From Catenuloplanes niger (lineage in GTDB: Bacteria > Actinomycetota > Actinomycetes > Mycobacteriales > Micromonosporaceae), in the NCBI RefSeq assembly GCF_031458255.1, contig NZ_JAVDYC010000001.1, positions 1,559,001 to 1,623,000 on the forward strand: a DNA stretch of 64,000 nucleotides, given 5' to 3'. This document shows, one piece after another, positions 51,357-59,392 of this stretch. Numbering within the stretch: the first letter of the stretch is position 1; every line of letters begins with the position of its first letter. Under the pieces are notes generated by a model. That model did not search any database, was not told the origin of the DNA, and worked only from the letters and a program-made list of their open reading frames with translations. The translations under genes were made by a program, and so were the position numbers.

Positions 51357-52202
51357 ATGAGAAGCTCCGTTTCCGACGCGTTCCTGGCGTTCACCGAGCC
51401 CATCGAGGGCCGCTGGCCGTACCTCTACCTGGACGGCTGGGGCCTGGTCACGATCGGCACCGGGTGCCGGCTGGAGTCCGTGGACGAGGCGGCCACGCTG
51501 CCGTTCGTGCTGGCCGAGGAGCCGGCCGCGGGCGCCTCCACGCGGCAGATCCGGGAGGCGTACTCGGCTGTGCAGTCCCGGCCGGACCTGGCCGGGCGGC
51601 CGCAGGAGTTCGCCGGGCACACCGCGGTCCGGCTCACCGAGGACGGCGTGGACGAGCTGGCCGCGCGCCGGCTGGCCGCGCTGGAGGACCGGCTGATCCG
51701 CACGCCGGAGTTCGCCGGGTTCCCGCGCTGGCCGGCCGACGCCCAGCTGGCGCTGCTCAGCCTGGCCTGGGCGCACGGCCCGGACTTCTCCGGCTGGCCG
51801 GTGCTGCGCGCGGACTGCGCGGTCGGTGACTGGCGGGCCGCCGCGGACCACGGCCGCATCCAGGGCGCCACGCAGCGGAACGCGGCCGACCGCGCGCTGT
51901 TCCGCACGGCCGCGCACGCGGTGGACAACCACTGGGACCCGGACGTGCTCTGGTACCGCCCGCTGGGCCACCGCGCGGAGCTGCACGCGCAGGACAGCGG
52001 TGCCGAGGTGGTGCTGCTCCAGGAGCGGCTGCTGGTGCTCGGCTACCTGGCGGAGGTGACCGGCGTGCTGGACCTGGAGACGGAGTTGGCGCTGCGCGGC
52101 TTCCAGCGTGCGCACGTGCTGCGCGAGGACGGCGTGGCAGGCCCGGCCACCTGGGCCGCGCTCGGCACGGCGGTCCCGGCGACCGTGGCCGCGCTGGCAT
52201 AG
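51357..52202 (+). CDS. Lysozyme-like protein with C-terminal peptidoglycan-binding domain
   Basis: 281 residues. The start FTEPIEGRWPYLYLDGWGLVTIGTG follows the GH24/T4-lysozyme catalytic pattern (Glu, then Asp26 and Thr32 in YxDxxGxxTIGxG). Residues about 205-275 are a PG_binding_1 domain (VVLLQERLLVLGYLAEVTGVLDLETELALRGFQ). There is no signal peptide, which is odd for a cell-wall hydrolase and suggests release by lysis, a non-classical route, or an endolysin origin. No phage genes are adjacent. Confidence 0.68.
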   Translation: MRSSVSDAFLAFTEPIEGRWPYLYLDGWGLVTIGTGCRLESVDEAATLPFVLAEEPAAGASTRQIREAYSAVQSRPDLAGRPQEFAGHTAVRLTEDGVDELAARRLAALEDRLIRTPEFAGFPRWPADAQLALLSLAWAHGPDFSGWPVLRADCAVGDWRAAADHGRIQGATQRNAADRALFRTAAHAVDNHWDPDVLWYRPLGHRAELHAQDSGAEVVLLQERLLVLGYLAEVTGVLDLETELALRGFQRAHVLREDGVAGPATWAALGTAVPATVAALA

Positions 52203-52263
52203 GACCGACAGATGACCTGACGGCCCCTTCCGCCGGCTATCGATTCTGGCCGATAGTTGGCCG

Positions 52264-53469
52264 GTGGAGGCCGACCAGTTGCTGCGGCAGCGTCTGCGGC
52301 GCACCGTCCCGGCGGTCGTCGGCGCGGGCGTGGCCTGGTCGGTCTATCCGCGGGAGCCGGACACGCCGATGAACGTGGTGCTGGACATCGTGGCGGCCCG
52401 GCTCGGCGCGGACACCACGCTGGTCTGGGTCGACGACGGCACGCCCGAGGTGCTGGCGCTGCCCGGCCTGCCGTGCCCGGCGGTGGCGTGGAGCCGCCGC
52501 TCGCTCGCGGCCGGCCTGCTGCTCCGCACGGTGCTGCTGACCGACGGGCTGACCGCCCGGACCCGCCGGATCCTCTGCCGCCAGGCGGTCCTGCACCTGC
52601 TGGCGGAGACCGCGCTCCGGCTCGGCAACCCGGATCTGGCCGCGCGGTGCGGCGTGGCCGCGTTCCTGGACCGGGACTGGACCGCGCCGCACACCGGCAC
52701 GCTGGAGTCCGCCGCCGACTCCGAGGACCGGCTGGCGCTGTGGTTCTTCGCGCTCGCGCACGAGTTCGGCCACTTCGCGGACCCGCGCACGTACGCGCGC
52801 GGCCCGCTCTCCGACGCGTCCGTGCGCACCATGCTGCTGGCCGCGCGGCGGCACGACGGTCACGACCTGATCGGCGACGTGCTGCACCGGCGGCCGCTGC
52901 GCCCGGCGGACGTGCGCGCCGAGACCGTGGCCGACATGTTCGCGGCGGACGTGCTGATCGAGGCGTCCGCGCGGCTGCTGCCGGACGGCGGCCATCCGGT
53001 TCGCGTGCTCGGCGAGCTGCTGCTGACCGCGTCCGTGGTCTCGGCCGCGGAGCGCTGCCGCGCGTTCTGCGTCATGCTCGGCCACGGCGACGGCCGGCTC
53101 GACCACCTGACCTACCCGGCCGCGGCGAGCGTGCGGTCGTCGGTGCTGCGCGCGCACCTGGCCGCCGCGATGACCGACCGGTACGGATCCGGCCGCCCGT
53201 CACCGGTGGACCGGTTGCGGCGCTGGGACCGGATCGTGGCGGGCGTGGCCGCGCCGCTGGATCCCGCGCTGGCCGTGCTGGAGGCCGGCGTGACGGACGC
53301 GTTCCGCGAGGCGCTGGACGACTCGGTGCCGATCGAGTACCTGATGGAACGGCTGCGACCGCAGGCCGGCCCGGCGTTGCGGGCGGCGGCGCGGGACTTC
53401 GTGCACCTGGTCCGGGTCAGCGGCCGGCACGGCGCATGGCTGGACGAGCTGGTGTACGTGCTGGGCTGA
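52264..53469 (+). CDS. Uncharacterised HEFGH metallopeptidase
   Basis: 401 residues from GTG 52264, with -10-like GATAGT six bases upstream. H166-EFG-H170 in LAHEFGHFADPR, followed 50 residues later by E220 in AETVADMFAADVLIE. The HExxH...ExxAD pattern is that of gluzincin-like peptidases such as ImmA/IrrE, with the same hydrophobic FAADVL after the Glu, but the rest of the protein is not recognised and is much longer than ImmA. No signal peptide, so cytosolic. Not obviously linked to its neighbours. Confidence 0.65.
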   Translation: MEADQLLRQRLRRTVPAVVGAGVAWSVYPREPDTPMNVVLDIVAARLGADTTLVWVDDGTPEVLALPGLPCPAVAWSRRSLAAGLLLRTVLLTDGLTARTRRILCRQAVLHLLAETALRLGNPDLAARCGVAAFLDRDWTAPHTGTLESAADSEDRLALWFFALAHEFGHFADPRTYARGPLSDASVRTMLLAARRHDGHDLIGDVLHRRPLRPADVRAETVADMFAADVLIEASARLLPDGGHPVRVLGELLLTASVVSAAERCRAFCVMLGHGDGRLDHLTYPAAASVRSSVLRAHLAAAMTDRYGSGRPSPVDRLRRWDRIVAGVAAPLDPALAVLEAGVTDAFREALDDSVPIEYLMERLRPQAGPALRAAARDFVHLVRVSGRHGAWLDELVYVLG

Positions 53470-53484
53470 GACGTGTACCGGTGG

Positions 53485-53520
53485 GACGGGGCCCTTCCCC
53501 GCGCGGCGAAGGGCCCCGTC
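53485..53520. terminator. Strong bidirectional terminator
   Basis: Perfect 13-bp arms GACGGGGCCCTTC and GAAGGGCCCCGTC with a 10-nt loop, between the convergent metallopeptidase and the sigma-factor partner. Confidence 0.8.
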
Positions 53521-53522
53521 GA

Positions 53523-54848
53523 TCAGCCGACCGTGAACGGCACGTTGGTGAAGTTGTTGACCAGGTTCGCCTCCGGCATCGCGTCGCCGGGGGCCGGCCA
53601 CACACCGGGGTTCGCGGCGCCGCGGACCTCGACGTAGGCGACCTTCGACGCGCCGGGCGGGAACGCCGACGCCGGGCCGGTGACCTCGAACGGGCCGGCC
53701 TTGACCTCGCTGCCGCCGCGGGTCACCGGATACGGGCAGACGTAGGTCGCACGCTTCTCCCCGTCCGGGTTGCCGACGCCGGCGTCGTCGTCGCGCGCGC
53801 ACCCGGACGGCACGGTCTTGAGCTCCGCGCCCTGCGGGAGCGCGATCCCGAGAACCGGGTGGACCGACTGCGGCCCGCCGTTGCGGAACGTGATGCTGAG
53901 CGTGCCGGTGAACGTGCCGCCGGTGGTCGTGCCCGACATCGTGGCGGACTCCACCCGCAGGTCGTCCAGCCTGCCGGGAGAGCCGGTCGGTGAGGGCGAG
54001 GAACCGGTGTCCACGCCGGCGTCCGGGTTCGGCTGGAACCGGGTCTCGCCGCCGGTCTGCCGGAAGGTGTCACCGTCCAGCGAGTAGGTGCGCCACTGCC
54101 ACTGGATCGCGTCGACCGGACCGGCGCAGCAGATCATCAGATCGCCGACCTCGACCTGGACGTCGTTGCCGGACGCCCGGACGCCGCGGATGTTCTCCGG
54201 CACGCCGTCCACCCGGCCGTTGGACTTCGTCGCGATCACGTCGCCGACCGTGATGATCTTCCCGTTCTCGTCCCGGTCGAAGACGACGACCCGCAGTTCC
54301 GGTGCCTGCGTCCACTGGCAGGTGATCACCGCGGCGGTCTCCTCGGCCCCGTCGCTGTCGACGTCGACATGGACGACGGACTCCAGCATGACCTGCGGGC
54401 CGGTCGCCTGGCCGGGCGGATGGTCGGTGAACCGCTGCGGACCGGCCGGGCAGTGGTCCCGGCCCGCGTGCGGCCAGGCGGACAGCTCGATCGTCGAGTC
54501 CCGCAGCGTCTCCTCGTCGATCCGGCCGTCCGGCACCGTTCCGGGACCGTCCCCGCTCGCCGACGGGGACGGCGACGGCGACGGGCTGGGGACGGACGGG
54601 GACGGTGGCGCGGTGGCCGGTGTGACCGGCGGATCGGTCGTGCCGATCACCCCGGCCGCGTAGGCGGCCACCGGAGCCGCGATGAGCAGTGCGGTCAGGC
54701 CACCGGTGACACCGGCGCGCACCTGACGCCGCCGGCGCACGGTGGCGCGTGCCGCGGCCGGGCCGACCGGCGCGGGCAGGGCGGAGCCGCTGCGGAAGGA
54801 GGCGAACGCGTCGTCGATCGCGCTCGAGTGGAACTCTTCGTCCATCAT
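53523..54848 (-). CDS. Membrane protein following an ECF sigma factor
   Basis: 441 residues. About 45 cytoplasmic residues (with IDDAFASFRSGS), one transmembrane helix (about 46-66), a Pro/Ser linker (PSPSVPSPSPSPSPS), then a large outer domain with an FG-GAP-like calcium loop (HVDVDSDGAEETAAV) and an Ig-like C-terminal half. Position and topology are those of an anti-sigma factor, but the zinc-binding anti-sigma motif is not seen in the short cytoplasmic part. Starts 14 bp after the sigma gene stop. Confidence 0.68.
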   Translation of the reverse strand: MMDEEFHSSAIDDAFASFRSGSALPAPVGPAAARATVRRRRQVRAGVTGGLTALLIAAPVAAYAAGVIGTTDPPVTPATAPPSPSVPSPSPSPSPSASGDGPGTVPDGRIDEETLRDSTIELSAWPHAGRDHCPAGPQRFTDHPPGQATGPQVMLESVVHVDVDSDGAEETAAVITCQWTQAPELRVVVFDRDENGKIITVGDVIATKSNGRVDGVPENIRGVRASGNDVQVEVGDLMICCAGPVDAIQWQWRTYSLDGDTFRQTGGETRFQPNPDAGVDTGSSPSPTGSPGRLDDLRVESATMSGTTTGGTFTGTLSITFRNGGPQSVHPVLGIALPQGAELKTVPSGCARDDDAGVGNPDGEKRATYVCPYPVTRGGSEVKAGPFEVTGPASAFPPGASKVAYVEVRGAANPGVWPAPGDAMPEANLVNNFTNVPFTVG

Positions 54849-54862
54849 GGGAGTGCTCCGTT

Positions 54863-55375
54863 TCAGGCGTCGGTGAGCTGGACGGCGAGGGCGGTGCGGC
54901 CGCGGTGCAGCCAGGACTTGACGGTCCCCTCGGCGACGTCCTCCTGCTCGGCGATCTGCGCTATGGACAGATCGGCGAGGTGGTAGAGGATGACGGCGCG
55001 CCGGTGCTTCTCCGGGAGCGTGGCGAGCGCGCGGGCCAGCGCGACCCGGTCGGGACCGGGTCCATCGACGTGTTCCTCACGATGACGACGGGCGTGTGCC
55101 TGCTGGACGCGCAGGCGGCGGAACCGGCTGGTCGCCAGGTTCCAGGCCACCTTGCGCAGCCAGGCGAGCGGGTCGTCGTAGCGGGAGACCTTCTCCCACC
55201 GGGGAAGGGCCCGGCAGAATGCCTCCTGCACGACGTCCTGGGCCTGTCCGAAGTCACCGGTGTACGCGAACAGCTGCAGTGACAACCGCTGGAAGTACGC
55301 CGCGTAGAACGACTCGAACGTCGGCGGTCCTGTGTCGTCGGTCAATGCCCTGGTCGCTGCGCTGACCATGGTCAT
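54863..55375 (-). CDS. ECF sigma factor, SigE70-like
   Basis: 170 residues from ATG 55375, GGGAGGG five bases upstream. Region 2: FESFYAAYFQRLSLQLFAYTGDFGQAQDVVQEAFCRALPRWEKV, region 4: ALATLPEKHRRAVILYHLADLSIAQIAEQEDVAEGTVKSWLHRGR. It belongs to the actinobacterial SigE-like group commonly cotranscribed with a membrane partner. A longer reading frame upstream is not needed. Confidence 0.92.
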   Translation of the reverse strand: MTMVSAATRALTDDTGPPTFESFYAAYFQRLSLQLFAYTGDFGQAQDVVQEAFCRALPRWEKVSRYDDPLAWLRKVAWNLATSRFRRLRVQQAHARRHREEHVDGPGPDRVALARALATLPEKHRRAVILYHLADLSIAQIAEQEDVAEGTVKSWLHRGRTALAVQLTDA

Positions 55376-55547
55376 CCGTCCCTCCCCGTTGTGTCGCGGC
55401 GTCCCCCGCCGTTCGCGATCAACACGCGTCCACGCCACGGGCGGTTGCACCCGATCGCCTTGGTAACAGAACTGCCGCCTCCGCACGGTACGCAGCCGGA
55501 ACACCTTGACACGCGTCGATCACCACGATGGACTTTCCGAAGGCCCG

Positions 55548-55569
55548 TCGATGTTTACGTAAACATCGA
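55548..55569. promoter_or_regulatory. LacI-family operator upstream of GH30
   Basis: Perfect 22-bp palindrome centred at 55558/55559; the core is ATGTTTACGTAAACAT. This is the classic shape of a LacI/GalR-family site for sugar-utilisation genes. It lies 60 bp before the GH30 start. Confidence 0.8.
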
Positions 55570-55628
55570 TCATGGGTGGCCGCCACCGGCCGCCCCGGGG
55601 CCGTCCCCATCGAGCGGAAAGGCAGCCG

Positions 55629-58600
55629 ATGCGCTTCCTCCCCCCGACGGCCGCCGGCGTCGCGGCCGTGCTCGCCGCCGCCGGGCTCGCCGTGCTCCCG
55701 GCGTCACCCGCGGCAGCCGCCGCGAACGTGGCACACACCGTCACCGTCGACCCCTCCTACCAGCAGCAGGAATTCGAGGGCTGGGGCACCAGCCTGGTCT
55801 GGATGGCGAACGCCACCGGCGGCTACCCGGACGAGATCCGGGAACGCCTGGTGGACATGGTCTTCGGCGCGGACGGGCTCAACCTCAACATCGCGCGTTA
55901 CAACATCGGCGGCGGCAACGCGCCCGCGGTCGAGCCCTACCTGCGCCCGGGCGGTGCGGTCCCGGGCTGGTGGAAGGCGCCGGCCACGCTCGGCCCGCAG
56001 GACCGGGAGTGGTGGGACCCGGCGAACCCGGACCACTGGGACTGGGACGCGGACCCGCGCCAGCGCTGGTGGGTCGACCGGGTCAAGGACCGGGTCGACA
56101 CGTGGGAGGCGTTCAGCAACTCACCGCCGTGGTTCCAGACCGTCAGCGGGTACGTCAGCGGCGGCTTCGACCCGTCGCAGGACCAGATCCGCGCGGACCG
56201 GGCGGACGAGTTCGCGGAGTACCTGGTGCGGGTCACCGAGCACCTGGAGGCCTCGCACGGCATCGCGTTCGACACGATCGACCCGCTGAACGAGCCGAAC
56301 ACCACCTACTGGGGCACCACGCTCGGGCCGGACGGGCAGCCGACCGGCGGGCGTCAGGAGGGTGCGCACGCCGGGCCCGCGCTCCAGGCCACGGTGATCG
56401 AGGCGCTGGCCGCCCGGCTGGCCACCGCCCGTACCGACGCGCGCGTCTCCGCCCCGGACGAGACGAACCCGGGCACGTTCGTCACCGATTGGTACGGCCT
56501 CACCCCGGCCGCCCGGGACGCGGTGTCACAGCTGAACGTGCACACGTACGGCACCGGCCAGCGGACCGCCGCGCGCGACGTGGCCAAGGCCGAGCAGCGC
56601 CCGCTGTGGATGAGCGAGGTCGAGGGCAGCTGGGGCAACGACTACACGAGCATGGACTCCGGCCTCGGCATGGCGCAGCGGATCATCGACGACCTGCGCG
56701 AGCTGGAACCCACCGCGTGGGTGCTGTGGCAACCGATCGAGGACGCGGACAACATGGTCGCGGAGGGCAACCTGCAGTGGGGCAGCATCCACGTGCCGTT
56801 CGACTGCACCGCGGCGGACACGTTGGCGACCTGCCCGATCAGGACGAACACGAAGTACGACACGATCCGCAACTTCACCCACTTCATCCGGCCCGGCGAC
56901 CACCTGGTCAAGGTGAACGACACGGCCAGCGCGGCCGCGGTCACGGCGGACGGCCGGGGCGCCACGGTGGTGCACGCGAACCCGGCCGCCACGGCCCGGG
57001 ACGTCACGCTGGACCTGTCCCGCTTCGGCACCGTCGCCGCGAACGCCACCGTCACCCCGGTGATGACCAGCGCGTCCGGGAAACTCGTGCGCGGTGACGC
57101 GGTGCCGGTCGCGCAGCGGCGGGCCACGGTGACCGTGCCGGCCGAGTCGGTGACCACGTTCCTGGTCACCGGCGTGTCCGCGGTGGCCGTGCCGCACATC
57201 GACGCGACGCACACGTACCGGCTGGACGGGGTGCAGAGCGGCCGGTCGCTGAGCGCGGACGCCACGATCCGCACCGGCGACCCGGCCCGCGCGGACCAGT
57301 TGTGGACGCTGGCCGGCGACTCGGCGGGCAACCGGGCGCGGTACACGGTGACGAACGCGGGCACCGGGCAGCGGCTGGCCGTGCGCGGCGGCACGGTGCT
57401 GACCGAGACACCGGCCGGCGCGGCCGACGACGGTGCACTGTGGACCGTGTCCACCACCGGCGACGGGACGTACACGCTGATCAACGTGGCCGCGCGCCGG
57501 GTGCTGGAGGTGCCGGGCCAGGCGACCGCGGACGGCTCGCCGGCCGGGCTCTGGACGCCGACGTCCGGCGCGAACCAGCGCTGGGCGCTGCGCGACGAGA
57601 CCGTCTCCGGCACGGTTCCGGCGCGGACGTACACGCTGCCCGGCCGGGTACCGGCGCTGCCCGCGACCGTGACCGCGACGGTGCCCGGCGGCGCCACCCG
57701 CGCGCTGCCGGTGAGCTGGACGATGCCGCCCGCCAAGGTGTGGCGGAAGCCGGGCACGGTGACCGTCCGCGGCACCGCGACCGACGTGCTGGGCCGGACG
57801 GTCCCGGCGACGGCCGAGGTCACCGTGGACACGTTCCGGTCGACCGAGCCGGCGCGGGCCAAGGCGTACCCGGGTGGCACGCCGGCGCTGCCCGCGACCG
57901 TCGTCGGCGTCGGCGACCACGGCGGGCGGGCGGAGCTGCCGGTCACCTGGGGCCCGATCCCGCCGCTGACCACGACCGGCGTCGTCGACGTGGCCGGCAC
58001 CGCGCGGCCGGCCGGCGGCCGGACCGTGCCCGCCGTCGTGCGCGTCCAGGTGACGGCGCCGGTCGACGCGGCCGTGACCGGGCCGGACGTGACGGCCACG
58101 TTCACCGAGGGCGGCTACTCGACCGCGGGCCTGACGAACGGCGTCACCACGGACAAGGCCTGGTCGAACTGGCGGTCCACCGGCCGTACCCCGTCCGAGA
58201 CGCTCACCGTCACGCTCCCGGCACCGCGCGACGTCACCGGCGTCGTCGTGCACTTCTACCGGGACGGCGCGGCCGGCGCCGGCATCGCGCAGAGCGTCCG
58301 CGCCGGGGTCCCGGCCGCGGACGGCTCCTGCACCGGCACGGAGACGCCGGTGGACGGCACCGTCGCACGGGTGCCGCTCGCGGGCAGCCCGACGGACACG
58401 GTCTGCGTGGTGCTGACCACCACGCCGAACGGCTACCTGACCGTGGCCGAGCTGGAGGTGCTCGCGAAGGCACCGGGTGTCGCCGCGGACGCGGCGCTGC
58501 GCGCGCTGAGCGTGGACGGCGTCCCGGTGCGCGGCTTCGACCCGGACCGGGACCGCTACCGGGCCGAGGTGCGGAAGCCGGAGAACGCCGTGGTCACGGC

Positions 58601-58727
58601 CGTGCCGGCGGACCCCTACGCCACCGTCACGATCCGCGCGGACGGCCGCACCCGGATCATCACGGTGACCGGCGAGGACGGCACGCAGACCCGCACCTAC
58701 CGGCTGGACCTGGTCCGGCGCGACTGA
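55629..58727 (+). CDS. Secreted GH30-type glycosidase, multidomain
   Basis: 1032 residues from ATG 55629 with AAAGG upstream. Signal peptide to PAAAAANV. GH30-like catalytic domain with EGWGTSLVWMA at about 50, acid/base Glu222 in DPLNEPN and probable nucleophile Glu330 in LWMSEVEG; the ensemble resembles endo-beta-1,6-galactanase-type enzymes. Then a trefoil-like domain (about 520-670), two Ig-like domains, a discoidin-like domain and a C-terminal cadherin-like beta-sandwich. It likely attacks arabinogalactan or related plant or fungal polysaccharide. Controlled by the LacI-type operator upstream; the 3' end overlaps a TetR gene by 31 bp. Confidence 0.88.
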   Translation: MRFLPPTAAGVAAVLAAAGLAVLPASPAAAAANVAHTVTVDPSYQQQEFEGWGTSLVWMANATGGYPDEIRERLVDMVFGADGLNLNIARYNIGGGNAPAVEPYLRPGGAVPGWWKAPATLGPQDREWWDPANPDHWDWDADPRQRWWVDRVKDRVDTWEAFSNSPPWFQTVSGYVSGGFDPSQDQIRADRADEFAEYLVRVTEHLEASHGIAFDTIDPLNEPNTTYWGTTLGPDGQPTGGRQEGAHAGPALQATVIEALAARLATARTDARVSAPDETNPGTFVTDWYGLTPAARDAVSQLNVHTYGTGQRTAARDVAKAEQRPLWMSEVEGSWGNDYTSMDSGLGMAQRIIDDLRELEPTAWVLWQPIEDADNMVAEGNLQWGSIHVPFDCTAADTLATCPIRTNTKYDTIRNFTHFIRPGDHLVKVNDTASAAAVTADGRGATVVHANPAATARDVTLDLSRFGTVAANATVTPVMTSASGKLVRGDAVPVAQRRATVTVPAESVTTFLVTGVSAVAVPHIDATHTYRLDGVQSGRSLSADATIRTGDPARADQLWTLAGDSAGNRARYTVTNAGTGQRLAVRGGTVLTETPAGAADDGALWTVSTTGDGTYTLINVAARRVLEVPGQATADGSPAGLWTPTSGANQRWALRDETVSGTVPARTYTLPGRVPALPATVTATVPGGATRALPVSWTMPPAKVWRKPGTVTVRGTATDVLGRTVPATAEVTVDTFRSTEPARAKAYPGGTPALPATVVGVGDHGGRAELPVTWGPIPPLTTTGVVDVAGTARPAGGRTVPAVVRVQVTAPVDAAVTGPDVTATFTEGGYSTAGLTNGVTTDKAWSNWRSTGRTPSETLTVTLPAPRDVTGVVVHFYRDGAAGAGIAQSVRAGVPAADGSCTGTETPVDGTVARVPLAGSPTDTVCVVLTTTPNGYLTVAELEVLAKAPGVAADAALRALSVDGVPVRGFDPDRDRYRAEVRKPENAVVTAVPADPYATVTIRADGRTRIITVTGEDGTQTRTYRLDLVRRD

Positions 58728-59320
58728 GCCCCTTCGATGGTCCCGCTCCGCGCGTCCGCGCGGAGCGGGAACCGGGCCGCGATCGCGGTGATCGTGGCGA
58801 GCACCATGTCGCGGTCCAGCGGCGCGCCCTCCAGGACCCGGTGCATCGACCAGCCCTCGATCAGCGCGTCCATCGCACGGCAGGCCCGCTCGTCGAAGTG
58901 CAGCGCCAGGCTGGCGTGGCTGCGCCGCACCCAGGCGCGGGCGATCTCGGCGACCGCCGGGTCGTGGTTCGCGTACGCGTACATCTCGTAGATCAGGGTC
59001 TGTTCGCGCGGCGACGTGTAGTCGCCGCCGCAGATCAGGTCCGTCACCGCCGCGCAGGCCGCCGCCGGGTCCGGCGCCGCCGCCAGCGCCGCGCGGTAGT
59101 GCCCGGACATCGTGTCGGACAGGTACCGGAACGCCTGCTCGATGATGTCCGGCAGCCCGTCGAAGTAGTAGGTGAGCGAGCCGAGCGGCACGCCCGCGGC
59201 CTCGGCGATGCGGCGGTGCGTGGTGGAGTGCACGCCCGCCTGCTGGATCACGACCAGCGCCGCGTCCAGGATGCGCTGTTTGCGCAGGGGATCGTTGGCG
59301 ACCCGCCTCGTCCCGGCCAT
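58697..59320 (-). CDS. TetR-family regulator of the MFS transporter
   Basis: 207 residues. Helix-turn-helix about 14-58 (RILDAALVVIQQAGVHSTTHRRIAEAAGVPLGSLTYYF). Divergent from an MFS gene, with a 20-bp inverted repeat between the two, so it probably represses that gene and itself. The C-terminal basic tail (RRTRSSR) lies in the overlap with the GH30 gene. Confidence 0.9.
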   Translation of the reverse strand: MAGTRRVANDPLRKQRILDAALVVIQQAGVHSTTHRRIAEAAGVPLGSLTYYFDGLPDIIEQAFRYLSDTMSGHYRAALAAAPDPAAACAAVTDLICGGDYTSPREQTLIYEMYAYANHDPAVAEIARAWVRRSHASLALHFDERACRAMDALIEGWSMHRVLEGAPLDRDMVLATITAIAARFPLRADARSGTIEGAQSRRTRSSR

Positions 59321-59346
59321 CCGCGCAGTTTACCGGCGCCGGAAAA

Positions 59347-59366
59347 GTGTGTACGTTTGTACACAC
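59347..59366. promoter_or_regulatory. Operator in the TetR/MFS divergent promoter
   Basis: GTGTGTAC-GTTT-GTACACAC, perfect 8-bp arms, midway between the two starts. Confidence 0.7.
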
Positions 59367-59392
59367 CTTGCCCCTGTCGGAAGGACCCCGTC

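Noticed and set aside
56526-59366. Very long minus-strand frame opposite GH30
   Set aside because: Same artefact; it runs through the antisense of GH30 and over the TetR gene in a different frame.
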